Origin: Rhodoferax sp. OV413
Lineage (GTDB): Bacteria; Pseudomonadota; Gammaproteobacteria; Burkholderiales; Burkholderiaceae_C
DNA: 64,000 bases
Reading direction: 5' to 3'
Assembly (NCBI RefSeq): GCF_900104385.1
Contig: NZ_FNJA01000005.1
Span: 1 to 64,000 of the forward strand
Positions 8,514 through 17,496 of the stretch are shown here, piece after piece. The position numbers and the translations under genes were made by a program. Numbering within the stretch: the first letter of the stretch is position 1; each line of letters opens with the position of its first letter. The notes under the pieces are model-generated. The model ran no database searches and was not told the origin of the DNA. It was given only the letters and a program-made list of their open reading frames with translations.

Positions 8514-9572
8514 TCACGCCGCATCAGGCTGGTGCATCAAGGTGTACATCACAAACAGCGCGCCCAGGCTGGCGGTGATGATGCCCACCGGCAGCTCCTG
8601 CGGCGCCAGCACGGTGCGGCAGACCACATCGCTGAGCAATAGCAGCAGCGCGCCCATCAGCACCGCCAGACCCAGCATGCCACGGTGCAAGGCGCCAGCC
8701 AGCGCCCGCGCCAGGTGCGGCACCATCAGGCCGACAAAGCCGATCACGCCCGACACCGCCACAAAGCAGGCGGTGGCAAATGCGCAGACCACGAATACCT
8801 GGATGCGCAGGCGTTGCGGGTCTATGCCCAGGCTGTGCGCGGTGTTCTCGCCGGCCAACATCGCATCCAGCGCGGCCAGCTTGCGCCAGCAAAAAATCGC
8901 CAGCACCAGCAGGCCGATCAGCGGCACAAACAGATTGTCCCAGCGCGCCGAGCCCAGGCCGCCCATGGTCCAGAACAGCACCGACTGCGCGGCCCGCTGG
9001 TCACCCAGGAATGTGAAGTAATAGGTCAGTGCGGTGAACAAAAAGGATACCGACAGGCCGGCCAGGATCATGCGCTCCGGCGTGTGGCTGCGATAGCGGC
9101 GCAGCAGCAGCAAGACCACCGCCACCGAGGCCATGCCACCGACAAACGCCGCCAGCGGCAATGTCCAGATGCCCAGTACCTCGCCGGTCAAGGTGATCAC
9201 CGCCACAGCGCCAGCGGCCGAGCCGGAGGACAGGCCAAACAGATACGGGTCGGACAAGTCATTGCGCGTGGCGGTCTGCAGCAAGGCGCCCACCAACGCC
9301 AGGCCACCACCCACCAGAATCGCCAGCAGCATGCGCGGCATGCGCAGATCGACCACGATGCGGTCCACCATGCTGTAGCGCGCATCGTCTGCGCCGCTGA
9401 GCAACAAGCCCAGGCCATGGCCCACTTGCGACAAACTCACCGCGGTCGAACCGGAAACCACCGACACCATGCCGACGCCCACCAAGGCCAGCAACAGCAA
9501 AGCCACGCGCACGAACGCAGGCCCGCCGGTCAACCAGCGGAGCGTGGACGGCATGGTGGTCGAGGTGCTCAA
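8514..9572 (-). CDS. BtuC/FecCD-type ABC transporter permease
   Basis: A 352-residue integral membrane protein with about ten hydrophobic segments and the FecCD family pattern (RMPRMLLAILVGGGLALVGA near residues 77-96, and GFVGLMVPHLARAL near 280-293). It forms the channel of an ABC importer with the following binding protein and ATPase genes; the binding protein stop overlaps its start by four bases. Placement behind a cobalamin riboswitch suggests uptake of cobalamin, cobinamide or another corrinoid, although siderophore transporters share this family. Confidence 0.9.
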   Translation of the reverse strand: MSTSTTMPSTLRWLTGGPAFVRVALLLLALVGVGMVSVVSGSTAVSLSQVGHGLGLLLSGADDARYSMVDRIVVDLRMPRMLLAILVGGGLALVGALLQTATRNDLSDPYLFGLSSGSAAGAVAVITLTGEVLGIWTLPLAAFVGGMASVAVVLLLLRRYRSHTPERMILAGLSVSFLFTALTYYFTFLGDQRAAQSVLFWTMGGLGSARWDNLFVPLIGLLVLAIFCWRKLAALDAMLAGENTAHSLGIDPQRLRIQVFVVCAFATACFVAVSGVIGFVGLMVPHLARALAGALHRGMLGLAVLMGALLLLLSDVVCRTVLAPQELPVGIITASLGALFVMYTLMHQPDAA

Positions 9573-10543
9573 CGCGTGGCTGCCTTGGCGATCTTTTCGA
9601 TGGCGCCGATATTGGCCGGGCCGGGCGTCAGCTCTTCATAACGCAGGGCCACAAAGCGCTTGTGCTTTACCGCATCGGTGTGCTGCATCAGCGGATGCTT
9701 TTGCAGAAACTGCAGCAGCTTGTCGGCACCACCATCGTTCTGGTAGTCCAGCAGTACCAGGAACTCGGGGTTGCGCGCGGCCACCGCCTCCCATGACACC
9801 GTGCCCCAGCTGGTCTGGACATCGTCCATCACATTACGACCACCAGCGGCTTCCATCATCGCGGTGGGAATGGCGTACTTGCCCGCGGTGAAGGGCTTGT
9901 CTTCGCCCGAGTCGAATAGGAACATGCGCAGAGGCTGCTTGCCCGCGGCCTTGGGCAAACGCGCCAGGCGCTGTTTCCAGTTCGCTATCTGGGCCTTGGC
10001 CTCGACTTCTTTGCCGAAGATGCTGCCCAGCTTGAGGTAGTCGCCGTACAGCAAATCCATGGACGCGCGCGGGCGTGCCTTGTCCACGTGGATGCAGCTC
10101 TCGGACAACACCAGGGTCGGAATCTTGTATTTCTGCAGCGTGGTCGGCGTGACATCGCCGCCCACCTTCATACCGTAGTTCCAGCCGGCAAAAAAGAAGT
10201 CGGGGTTGGCGGCCAGCACGTTCTCCAGCGTTGGCTGCTTGGGTGCGATCTCGCGGACACTGCCCAGCGCCTGCTTGAACTCGGGGCTCATCTTGTACCA
10301 GCCGCTGATGCCGCTGACACCCACCATGCTCTTTTGCAGGCCTAACGACAGCGCCATGTCAGTCATGTTGATGTCGTGGATCAGCGCGGCCTTGGGCGGT
10401 GCGGCGAAGGTGAGTTTTTCACCACAGCTATCCACCGTCACCGGGAAGGTCTGGGCCTGCACACCGGCAGCCCACAGCGATACAGCGCCCAGCAGCAGAT
10501 GCACAGGGGGACGAAACTTCCAACGACGCACGGTAAATGCCAT
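9569..10543 (-). CDS. Periplasmic binding protein, BtuF/FecB family
   Basis: 324 residues with an N-terminal signal peptide (arginines near residues 6-11, hydrophobic core, and a VQAQTFP cleavage region near residue 31). The mature part is a class III binding protein: an N-lobe with HDINMTDMALSLGL, a long linking helix and a C-lobe with SWEAVAARNPEFLVLLDY. It would capture the ligand for the BtuC-like permease, whose gene overlaps its end by four bases. Corrinoid is the expected ligand from riboswitch control, not from identifiable binding residues. Confidence 0.88.
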   Translation of the reverse strand: MAFTVRRWKFRPPVHLLLGAVSLWAAGVQAQTFPVTVDSCGEKLTFAAPPKAALIHDINMTDMALSLGLQKSMVGVSGISGWYKMSPEFKQALGSVREIAPKQPTLENVLAANPDFFFAGWNYGMKVGGDVTPTTLQKYKIPTLVLSESCIHVDKARPRASMDLLYGDYLKLGSIFGKEVEAKAQIANWKQRLARLPKAAGKQPLRMFLFDSGEDKPFTAGKYAIPTAMMEAAGGRNVMDDVQTSWGTVSWEAVAARNPEFLVLLDYQNDGGADKLLQFLQKHPLMQHTDAVKHKRFVALRYEELTPGPANIGAIEKIAKAATR

Positions 10544-10573
10544 GGTTCTTTTCTTTGCTTCAGCGGTTAAAAA

Positions 10574-11425
10574 TCAATGCGCCCGCGGCCGGGCATGGGG
10601 GCGCGTGGCATGCAGCGGTTTGTGCGCGGCCTGTGGTGATTCGAACACCGCAATCTCGTGCTCGCGGTGCGGCAGCGGCAGGTAGAACACATCCATGCCG
10701 AAATTGCCCAGCACCAGCTCCTTGGTCAGCACCTTGGACGGCAGGTCTTCGGCCACCACCCGGCCCTGCCCTAGCAGCAACACGCGGTGGGCAAAGCGCT
10801 GTACCAGGCTCAGCTCGTGCAGGGCGGCCACCACGGTCACGCCCAGCCCGGTCAGCAGGTCCAGCATATCGGCGCGGGTGCGCAGATCGAGATGGTTGGT
10901 GGGCTCGTCCAGCAGCAGGATGCGCGGCTGCTGCGCGATGGCGCGGGCGATGGCGGCCCGCTGCTGCTCGCCGCCCGACAGGCTGCGCATGAGGCGGTCT
11001 TGCAACGCGTCCAGCCGGCAGCGCTGCAGTGCGTCGCTGACCACCTGCGCGTTCTCGTCGCGGCTGGCCTCGGTATGTGGCGTGCGGCCCAGGGCCACAT
11101 AGTCGCGTACCCGCAGCTGGCCATGCACCTGCTCGTGCTGGTGCACCACCGCCAGCTGGCGCGCGCGCTGCGGGCCGGGCAGGTGCTCCAGGTCTTGCCC
11201 GCCCACCAGCACCCGGCCTTGGCTGGGTTGCAGTCGGCCAGCCATCACCTGCAACAGGCTGGTCTTGCCCGATCCGTTCGGCCCTACCAGCGCGATGTGT
11301 GCGCCAAACGGCACGGACACCGAGACCTGGCTCAGCACCGCCTTGTCCTGGCGCTGCAGCGACACGGCCTGCACTTCCAGCAGCGGTTGGGCGGGGTTAT
11401 TCGGGGTGGTCATGGCTGTGGCCAA
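10574..11425 (-). CDS. BtuD/FecE-type ABC transporter ATPase
   Basis: 283 residues with all nucleotide-binding motifs: Walker A GPNGSGKT (about 49-56), Q-loop at AVVHQHEQ, signature LSGGEQQR, Walker B ILLLDEPTNHLDL and H-loop LHELSL. It powers the BtuCF-like importer encoded immediately downstream. The C-terminal 30 residues, rich in His, Pro and Arg (ATRPHARPRAH), are an extension beyond the usual ATPase end. An internal ATG (MTTPNN, four codons in) is an alternative start. The stop of cobO is only 3 bases upstream of this gene. Confidence 0.9.
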   Translation of the reverse strand: MATAMTTPNNPAQPLLEVQAVSLQRQDKAVLSQVSVSVPFGAHIALVGPNGSGKTSLLQVMAGRLQPSQGRVLVGGQDLEHLPGPQRARQLAVVHQHEQVHGQLRVRDYVALGRTPHTEASRDENAQVVSDALQRCRLDALQDRLMRSLSGGEQQRAAIARAIAQQPRILLLDEPTNHLDLRTRADMLDLLTGLGVTVVAALHELSLVQRFAHRVLLLGQGRVVAEDLPSKVLTKELVLGNFGMDVFYLPLPHREHEIAVFESPQAAHKPLHATRPHARPRAH

Positions 11426-11428
11426 CGC

Positions 11429-11998
11429 TCAGTCTTCGATGCCGCGTTGCGCGGGCACGCCGGCCTTGAAATGGTGCTTGATCAGCGTCATCTCGGTCAC
11501 CGTGTCGGCCAGCTCGACCAATTCAGCGGGCGCACCGCGGCCGGTCAACACCACGTGTACATGGGGCGGGCGTTCGCGCAGGCAGGCCAGCACCGGCTCC
11601 AGCGCGATCCAGCCGTAGCGCAGCGGGTACATGATTTCGTCCAGCACCACCATGAAGTGTTCGCCAGCGCGCACCGTGGCTTCGGCCTGGGCCCAGCCGG
11701 CCTGGGCCAGCTCGGCGGAATGGTCGAGGTCGCGGCTCTTCCAGCTGAAGCCATCGCCCAACCCGGTGATGGGAATGCCCAGCTGTTCGAACAAACGGTG
11801 CTCGCCAAAGCGCGCAGTCGGTACCTTCATGAACTGGTAGACCTTGACCGTCTTGCCCCGGCCATGCGCGCGCAGGGCCAGGCCGAAAGCGGCCGTGCTC
11901 TTGCCCTTGCCGGTGCCGGTGTGGACGATGACCAGGCCGCGCCGCTCGCCCTGGGGCTTGGGGGTGTCGCGCAGCAGCGGGGGGGATTCGATTTCCAT
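11429..11998 (-). CDS. cobO: Cob(I)yrinic acid a,c-diamide adenosyltransferase
   Basis: 189 residues, CobO/BtuR family. The P-loop HTGTGKGKSTAAFGLALRAH spans residues 26-45, and the later DEIMYPLRYGW and VLTGRGAP blocks are diagnostic. It transfers the adenosyl group of ATP to the reduced cobalt of the corrinoid, which follows cobalt chelation. A ribosome binding site (AAGGA) lies about nine bases before the ATG at 11998; the longer upstream frame overlaps cobB and was not used. It lies 20 bases after cobB. Confidence 0.95.
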   Translation of the reverse strand: MEIESPPLLRDTPKPQGERRGLVIVHTGTGKGKSTAAFGLALRAHGRGKTVKVYQFMKVPTARFGEHRLFEQLGIPITGLGDGFSWKSRDLDHSAELAQAGWAQAEATVRAGEHFMVVLDEIMYPLRYGWIALEPVLACLRERPPHVHVVLTGRGAPAELVELADTVTEMTLIKHHFKAGVPAQRGIED

Positions 11999-12018
11999 GG
12001 GTGTGTCCTTGTGAAGAG

Positions 12019-13308
12019 TCAGCCGGGCGCAAACAGCTGGGCCACGGCGCCGGGATTGGACGGAAAGTACATGTGCATGAACGAGGCATGCAGACGCTGG
12101 CTGCGGTACACCGGCTCGGCGTGGCTGCGTTCGCGTTGCGGCGCGGTGAAGGCCACGGCGGGCAGCGGGCTGTCCATGCGCGCGTGGTGGAAGCTGTGGC
12201 CGCGCAGCCGGCCTTCGGGCAGCTGCACCGCGTGCATGCCCAGATTCACGAAGCGCTTTTGCAAGACACCGGTGCCGGGCAACAAGCCCCACATAGCCAC
12301 TGGCACGCCATCGTGGCCGGCCAGGCTGTCCAGCAACGCCAGCATGCCGCCGCACTCGGCGACGATGGGCCGGCCCTGCGCGTGGTGGCTACGGATGGCT
12401 TCGCGCATCCCAGTGTTGGCGTGCAGTGTGTGCAGGTGCAGCTCGGGGTAGCCGCCGGGCAGGTACAGGCTGTGCGCATCGGGCAGCGCGGCGTCGGCCA
12501 GCGGCGAGAAGAACACCAGCTCGGCGCCCAGCGCGCGCAGGCAGTCCAGATTGGCTGCGTACAAGAAGGAAAAGGCCGCGTCGCGCGCCACCGCGATGCG
12601 CACGCCGGCCAGCAGCGGTGGCAAGGCTTCGGCCACCACCGGCTCAAAACGCACCGGGCTGGCCATGCCTTCCACACTGGGACCGATGGCCTGGGCGGCC
12701 TGCGAGATGCGCTCGTCCAGCTGCGCCACTTCAGACGCCTGCACCAGGCCCAGGTGGCGTTCGGGCAAGGCGAAACTGGCGGAGCGCGGCATCGCGCCGA
12801 ACCAGCGCAGGCCGGCGGGCAGGCTGTCTTTCAGCATTTGCGCATGGCTGTCGCTGCCGACGCGGTTGGCTAGCACGCCAGCAAACTGCAAGCCCGATCG
12901 ATAAGTAGACAAGCCGTGGGCCACGGCGCCAAAGGTCTGCGCCATCGAAGAACCGTCGATCACTGCCAACACCGGAATGCCCAGAGCCTGGGCCAGGTCG
13001 GCGCTGCTGGGCGTACCGTCGAACAAACCCATCACGCCCTCGACCAGGATCACATCGGCCTCGGCCGCTGCAGCATGCAGCAGCGCCCGGCAATCGGCCT
13101 CGCCCACCATCCACAGGTCCAGCTGGTAGACGGGTTGGCCGCTGGCGCGCTCCAACACCATGGGGTCCAGAAAGTCGGGGCCGGTCTTGAACACGCGCAC
13201 GCGCCTGCCCTGGCTGCGGTGCCAGGCGGCCAAAGCGGCCGTGACCGTGGTCTTGCCCTGGCCGGACGCCGGGGCCGACACCAGCAGTGCATCGCACAAT
13301 TTAGGCAT
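12019..13308 (-). CDS. cobB: Cobyrinic/hydrogenobyrinic acid a,c-diamide synthase
   Basis: 429 residues in the two-domain CobB/CbiA layout: an N-terminal dethiobiotin-synthetase-like ATPase with P-loop SAPASGQGKTT (residues 11-21), and a C-terminal class I glutamine amidotransferase-like domain with LPGGYPELH and the nucleophile Cys319 in VAECGGM. It amidates the a and c carboxylates of the corrin ring using glutamine and ATP. It is the first gene of the operon, downstream of the cobalamin riboswitch. The ATG at 13308 is preceded by an in-frame TTG at 13311. No free Shine-Dalgarno is visible: the ribosome-entry region is occupied by a strong hairpin (repeat copy at 13313-13366). Confidence 0.95.
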   Translation of the reverse strand: MPKLCDALLVSAPASGQGKTTVTAALAAWHRSQGRRVRVFKTGPDFLDPMVLERASGQPVYQLDLWMVGEADCRALLHAAAAEADVILVEGVMGLFDGTPSSADLAQALGIPVLAVIDGSSMAQTFGAVAHGLSTYRSGLQFAGVLANRVGSDSHAQMLKDSLPAGLRWFGAMPRSASFALPERHLGLVQASEVAQLDERISQAAQAIGPSVEGMASPVRFEPVVAEALPPLLAGVRIAVARDAAFSFLYAANLDCLRALGAELVFFSPLADAALPDAHSLYLPGGYPELHLHTLHANTGMREAIRSHHAQGRPIVAECGGMLALLDSLAGHDGVPVAMWGLLPGTGVLQKRFVNLGMHAVQLPEGRLRGHSFHHARMDSPLPAVAFTAPQRERSHAEPVYRSQRLHASFMHMYFPSNPGAVAQLFAPG

Positions 13309-13312
13309 CAAA

Positions 13313-13366
13313 TCGCTCGCCAGCGCATATTCTGCCTGCGCGAGCAGCTATGAATTTGGTAGTACA
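13313..13366 (-). repeat. Bipartite hairpin repeat covering the cobB ribosome-entry region
   Basis: In transcript sense the arms GCTCGC (13345-13340) and GCGAGC (13320-13315) enclose a GCGCA/TGCGC pair, giving a stable hairpin that ends six bases before the cobB ATG. It belongs to the dispersed repeat family and lies between the riboswitch and the gene. Confidence 0.75.
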
Positions 13367-13512
13367 TGGTTCAGCCCCACACGCCCGCCGCGCGACAAGA
13401 TGGATCGGTGTGACCCGGGGGCAAAGAGATCAGAAGGCGCAGGCGCAGACGGAGCAATGTCCGGCACGCCATGGAGCCCGCTGACACCTGCCCACCGCAA
13501 GGTCACGCTATG

Positions 13513-13704
13513 GTTGGCAGGCCGGTATCCGGGCTCACGAGGGAAAAGAAGGACTTTTCTGCGGGGCCACCTTCCCATGCAGTGAATGCACAGTGGCAGA
13601 TAGGGCCGCGCTTTGGCTCGCTTACCGTTGCGGGGGCAGCGTCGGCATCGCACCGACTTCCCGTTTAATCCTCCAAACCCGAGGGCTAGAAGACACCTGC
13701 TAAC
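13513..13704 (-). ncRNA. Cobalamin riboswitch controlling the cob operon
   Basis: Read on the minus strand, the closing P1 helix is formed by GTTAGCAG (13704-13697) and CTGCCAAC (13520-13513), with one mismatch. Between them are the conserved blocks GGGAAGTCGG, GCCGACGCTGCCCCCGCAAC with GGTAAGC, CACTG, GGGAAGG and the closing B12 box GCCCGGATACCGGCC. These match the cobalamin (AdoCbl-type) riboswitch core. The cobB start is about 205 bases downstream. Bound cobalamin is expected to switch off the operon; the hairpin at the cobB start is a candidate expression platform. Confidence 0.95.
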
Positions 13705-13734
13705 GTGTTTCGAGTGTACCAGCCGCCCCGCAGG

Positions 13735-14631
13735 CTAGACCCGCAGCCCGGTTTGCACCGCCTGCTTCAGCGCCGCGCCGATCAGGTCGAGGAAGGCCGA
13801 GCGCATGCGCCAGCGGTGCCAGTACAAGGCCACGTCCAGGTGCAGGCTGGGCAGGATGTCCAGCAGCTCGCCGGCGGCAATGCCCTCGGCCACCAGGGCT
13901 TCAGGCGCCAGGCCCCAGCCCAGGCCGCGCTTCACCGCATGCACAAAGCCGCGCACCGAGGGGATGTAGTGGGTGGGCGACAGCTGGGCGGTGTTGGGCC
14001 GCTGGGCGACGAACAGGTCGTGCAGCCTGTCCTTGCGGTTAAAGCCCAGCATCGGCGCGCGGTGCAGTGCTTCTTCGCGGTCGCCGGTCGCAAAGTAGGT
14101 CTGCGCAAAGCCCGGCGAGGCCACAGCCATGTAGCGCATCACCCCCAGGGGCTCGGCGGTGCAGCCGTGGATGGGCTCGGCGCTGGAGCTGACCGCCCCC
14201 ATTACCGTGCCCTCGCGCAGCAGGATGGCCGAATGGTCCTGGTCTTCGACGCGGATGTCCAGGCACACCGGCAGGCCCGGTGGCAGCAGCTCGAATACCT
14301 GCAGAAACCAGGTTTCCAGCGAATCCACGTTCACCGCAATCGGCACCCGCTGGGTGGCGCCGCCCAGCATTTCGGGTGCGCCGACCTCGCTCAGCATCTC
14401 GGCCTCCAGCATCGCCACCTGCTCGGCATGGCGGGCCAGCACCATGCCGGCGCTGGTCGCCTGGGTGGGTGTGGAGCGCTGCAGCAGCACCTGGCCAAGA
14501 TGGGCTTCCAGCTGCTTGACGCGCTGGCTGATGGCCGAGGGTGTGACGTGCAGGCGCTTGGCCGCCGCCTCGAAGCTGCCCTCGCGCAGCACGGTCGCAA
14601 AGGCCGAAAGATGGGCGTTGTCTATCTTCAT
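13735..14631 (-). CDS. argP: LysR-family regulator, ArgP/LysG type
   Basis: 298 residues. The N-terminal winged helix (residues 4-60, SFEAAAKRLHVTPSAISQRV) and the ligand domain with HYIPSVRGFVHAVKRGLGWG match ArgP (also called IciA), the lysine/arginine-sensing activator of basic amino acid export and metabolism genes. It is divergent from hisQMP-like genes, so regulation of basic amino acid transport is the likely job. A perfect inverted repeat lies directly before its start (14634-14648) and fits a T-N11-A LysR site. Its 3' end lies 31 bases from the riboswitch start, so the cob promoter probably overlaps this gene. Confidence 0.88.
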   Translation of the reverse strand: MKIDNAHLSAFATVLREGSFEAAAKRLHVTPSAISQRVKQLEAHLGQVLLQRSTPTQATSAGMVLARHAEQVAMLEAEMLSEVGAPEMLGGATQRVPIAVNVDSLETWFLQVFELLPPGLPVCLDIRVEDQDHSAILLREGTVMGAVSSSAEPIHGCTAEPLGVMRYMAVASPGFAQTYFATGDREEALHRAPMLGFNRKDRLHDLFVAQRPNTAQLSPTHYIPSVRGFVHAVKRGLGWGLAPEALVAEGIAAGELLDILPSLHLDVALYWHRWRMRSAFLDLIGAALKQAVQTGLRV

Positions 14632-14633
14632 TA

Positions 14634-14648
14634 TTTAGAAATACTAAA
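14634..14648. promoter_or_regulatory. Candidate LysR-type operator (TTTAG-N5-CTAAA)
   Basis: Perfect inverted repeat TTTAGAAATACTAAA two bases outside the argP-like start codon, in the AT-rich divergent region (14632-14766) shared with the transporter operon. It contains a T-N11-A core. Binding is inferred. Confidence 0.5.
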
Positions 14649-14766
14649 CCATCGTTAAAAAAATTAGTTTTATTTCTTTTTGCTTTGCCACTAACCTGCG
14701 GCTCCCTGGCGACCGGCGGTGTATCCGTAGCGGCCATCGCTTGTTTGTTTTTCCAAAGGACCTCCT

Positions 14767-15453
14767 TTGAACGATTACTACGTATCCATTCTTCACGGCG
14801 CAGGCCTGACAGTCGGAGTCTCGCTGGCCGCGCTGGTGGTCTCGGTGCTGCTGGGCCTGCTGGGCGCAGCCGCCAAGCTCTCGGGACGGCCAGTGCTGGT
14901 GATCCCCGCCACCCTGTACACCACAGTGATCCGCGGCATCCCCGATCTGGTCTTGATGCTGCTGGTGTTCTACGGCGGCACGATTGGCGTGAATGCCCTG
15001 CTGGAGATGGCAGGCAGCGAGGCGACGCTGGACCTGAACCCGTTCTTTGCCGGGGTCCTGACCCTGGGCTTCATCTACGGTGCCTACATGACCGAGACTT
15101 TCCGCGGCGCCATCATGGCGATCCCGCGCGGCCAGTTCGAGGCGGCGGCAGCCTTTGGCATGGGGCCCAAGCAGGCGTTTCTGCGCATCACCGCGCCGCA
15201 GATGGTGCGCTACGCCCTGCCCGGCTTTACCAATAACTGGCTGGTGCTGATCAAGGCCACGGCCCTGGTGAGCCTGATCGGCCTGCAGGAGATGACCTAT
15301 CTGGCCAAGCAGGCCAGCGCGGCCACCCGCTCGCCGTTTGCCTTCCTGCTGTTTGCGGGTGGGTTGTTCCTGGTCTACACCTGGGTGTCGCTGCAGGTGC
15401 TGCGCAAGCTCAATGAGCGCTATAGCCTCGGTACCAAGAGGATTACGCTATGA
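14767..15453 (+). CDS. hisQ: Amino acid ABC transporter permease (HisQ-like)
   Basis: 228 residues with five or six transmembrane segments and the polar amino acid permease EAA loop (FEAAAAFGMGPKQAFLRITAPQM at about 129-151). The sequence resembles HisQ/ArtQ of histidine, lysine, arginine and ornithine importers. The start is TTG at 14767, seven bases after AAAGGA; no ATG or GTG fits the conserved N-terminus. It heads an operon with hisM- and hisP-like genes and an ACT-domain gene. No periplasmic binding-protein gene is present. Confidence 0.88.
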   Translation: MNDYYVSILHGAGLTVGVSLAALVVSVLLGLLGAAAKLSGRPVLVIPATLYTTVIRGIPDLVLMLLVFYGGTIGVNALLEMAGSEATLDLNPFFAGVLTLGFIYGAYMTETFRGAIMAIPRGQFEAAAAFGMGPKQAFLRITAPQMVRYALPGFTNNWLVLIKATALVSLIGLQEMTYLAKQASAATRSPFAFLLFAGGLFLVYTWVSLQVLRKLNERYSLGTKRITL

Positions 15454-15463
15454 GGGCTGCACG

Positions 15464-16177
15464 ATGAATTGGGAAGTCATATTCCGGGCCGAGAGCCTGG
15501 CGATGTTCGGCGAAGGCATCTTGACCACCTTGTGGCTGCTGTGCGCCTCGGTGGCGATTGGTGCGGTGCTGGCCTTGCTGTTTGCGCTGGCGCTGACCAG
15601 CAACAGCGCCTTCTTGCGCCGGGTGGTGGGGGCCTATACCTTTGTGATCCGCGGCACGCCGCTGCTGATCCAGGTGTATCTGATTTACTACGGCCTGGCC
15701 CAGCTGGACTGGATCCAGGCGCGTTGGGACACGATCTGGCCGTGGATCTACTTCAAGGACGCGTTCTTCTGCGCCCTGCTGGCGTTTGCACTGAACACCG
15801 CCGGCTATACCGCCGAGATGCTGGCCGGCGCGATCCGCGAGACCAATGCGGGCGAGATCGAGGCGGCGCAGTCGTTTGGCATGGGCCGCTTCAAGATCCT
15901 GGCCCGGGTGGTTTTGCCGAGCGCCATGCGGCGCACCCTGCCGGCCTATAGCAACGAGGTGGTGATGATGCTGCAAAGCACCAGCCTGGCAAGTGCGGTA
16001 CCGGGGCTGCTGGATGTGACGGCAGCGGCCAGCCGCATTTATTCGGACTTTTACCTGCCGTTCGAGGCGTATTTGTTTGCCGCCGCCATCTACCTGGTCG
16101 GCACCTTTGCGCTGATCGCCATGTTCCGGCTGGCCGAGCGGCATTTCTTGGCTTATTTGGCCCCGCGTAGAAAGTAA
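15464..16177 (+). CDS. hisM: Amino acid ABC transporter permease (HisM-like)
   Basis: 237 residues, second membrane subunit of the importer. Residues near 55-62 ([17 protein letters not shown]) and the EAA loop [21 protein letters not shown] near 130-150 are typical of HisM. The ATG at 15464 lies 10 bases after the hisQ stop; the longer frame starting inside hisQ is not used. It pairs with HisQ to form the heterodimeric channel. Confidence 0.9.
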   Translation: MNWEVIFRAESLAMFGEGILTTLWLLCASVAIGAVLALLFALALTSNSAFLRRVVGAYTFVIRGTPLLIQVYLIYYGLAQLDWIQARWDTIWPWIYFKDAFFCALLAFALNTAGYTAEMLAGAIRETNAGEIEAAQSFGMGRFKILARVVLPSAMRRTLPAYSNEVVMMLQSTSLASAVPGLLDVTAAASRIYSDFYLPFEAYLFAAAIYLVGTFALIAMFRLAERHFLAYLAPRRK

Positions 16178-16188
16178 GGACGCAACCC

Positions 16189-16962
16189 ATGACCCCCTCC
16201 CTGAAACTCCAGGCCATCGACATCCACAAGAAGTTTGGCTCCAACGAGGTGCTCAAAGGCGTGTCGCTAGAAGCCCGCGCCGGCGACGTGATCAGCATCA
16301 TCGGCAGCTCGGGCTCGGGCAAGAGTACCTTTCTGCGCTGCATGAACCTGCTGGAAAAGCCCAACGCCGGGCGCATCGTCGTAGCCGGTGAAGAACTGAA
16401 ACTGGTGGCCGACAAGAACGGCGAGCTGGTGGCCGCCGAGGCCAAGCAGCTGCAGCGCATGCGCACCCGGCTTGCCATGGTGTTCCAGCACTTCAACCTG
16501 TGGGCCCATATGACGGTGCTGCAGAACATCATCGAAGCCCCCATCCATGTGCTGGGTGTGTCCAAGGACGAAGCGATCGAACGCGCCCGCAAGTATTTAA
16601 AGCTGGTCGATCTGCAGGGCAAGGAAGACAGCTACCCAGCCCACATGAGCGGCGGCCAGCAGCAGCGGGTGGCAATTGCCCGTGCCCTGGCCATCGAGCC
16701 CGAGGTAATGCTGTTCGACGAGCCCACCAGCGCGCTCGACCCCGAGCTGGTGTCCGAGGTGCTGAAGGTAATGCAGACCCTGGCCCAGGAAGGCCGGACC
16801 ATGGTGGTGGTGACCCACGAGATGGGCTTTGCCCGCGAAGTGGCCAACCACCTGGTGTTTCTGCACAAGGGCTGCATCGAAGAGCAAGGTGTACCGCGCG
16901 AGGTGCTGAGCCAGCCGAAGAGCGTGCGGCTGCAGCAGTTTTTGTCGGGTAGCTTGAAGTGA
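16189..16962 (+). CDS. hisP: Amino acid ABC transporter ATPase (HisP-like)
   Basis: 257 residues with Walker [10 protein letters not shown] (about 39-47), Q-loop [14 protein letters not shown], signature MSGGQQQR, Walker [15 protein letters not shown] and H-loop THEMGFA. The sequence NLWAHMTV is characteristic of HisP-type proteins for histidine and basic amino acids. It energises HisQM. Its TGA overlaps the GTG of the following ACT-domain gene. Confidence 0.92.
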   Translation: MTPSLKLQAIDIHKKFGSNEVLKGVSLEARAGDVISIIGSSGSGKSTFLRCMNLLEKPNAGRIVVAGEELKLVADKNGELVAAEAKQLQRMRTRLAMVFQHFNLWAHMTVLQNIIEAPIHVLGVSKDEAIERARKYLKLVDLQGKEDSYPAHMSGGQQQRVAIARALAIEPEVMLFDEPTSALDPELVSEVLKVMQTLAQEGRTMVVVTHEMGFAREVANHLVFLHKGCIEEQGVPREVLSQPKSVRLQQFLSGSLK

Positions 16963-17363
16963 GTGCGATCAGCGACCTGCCCACGCTGCTGGCCCGCATG
17001 GAACCCACGCTGAACCCCGGGACCTATGCGTTCTGCAGCGTGGACCCGGGCAGCGCCATCACCCTCGGCGATGTGGTCGCCACGGTACGCGAGCCCGAAG
17101 GCCTGTCCGTCGTGCTGCCGGAAGCGCGGGCGCTGGAGTTGCAACTGACCGTGCTGTTCCGCTGCACCTGGATCACGCTGACCGTACATTCCGACCTGCA
17201 GGCTGTCGGCCTGACTGCGGCGTTTGCCAGGGCGCTAGGAGATGCGGGCATCAGCTGCAACGTAGTCGCTGGCGCCTGCCATGACCACATCTTTGTGCCG
17301 GTAGACCAGGCCCAGGATGCGATGGCTGCCCTGCGACAGCTGCAGCACAACGCTACGCTTTAA
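16959..17363 (+). CDS. ACT-domain protein in basic amino acid transport operon
   Basis: 134 residues made of two ACT-like halves, resembling bacterial CASTOR/DUF2241-type ACT proteins ([20 protein letters not shown], then [20 protein letters not shown]). ACT domains bind amino acids allosterically. The start is GTG at 16959, overlapping the hisP stop by four bases, so the protein is probably co-translated. A cytoplasmic sensor tied to uptake of arginine or lysine is plausible, but the ligand is unknown. Confidence 0.75.
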   Translation: MSAISDLPTLLARMEPTLNPGTYAFCSVDPGSAITLGDVVATVREPEGLSVVLPEARALELQLTVLFRCTWITLTVHSDLQAVGLTAAFARALGDAGISCNVVAGACHDHIFVPVDQAQDAMAALRQLQHNATL

Positions 17364-17406
17364 ATAGCAGCTGGCGCAGGTGAAATAAGCGCTAGCGGCC
17401 TTTTTT
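17361..17406 (-). repeat. Bipartite hairpin repeat
   Basis: Minus-strand reading GGCCGCTAGCGC ... GCGCCAGCTGCTATTTA matches the dispersed family; a T-run at 17401-17406 follows on the plus strand, so it may terminate the transport operon. Confidence 0.7.
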
Positions 17407-17496
17407 CTTTACATCGCCCCAACCCTGCCAGTGGGCGCCGTAGGGCCATGGATGCAGTTTTACATTTCTGTAACCTGTGGGTGCGAAAATTCGCCC

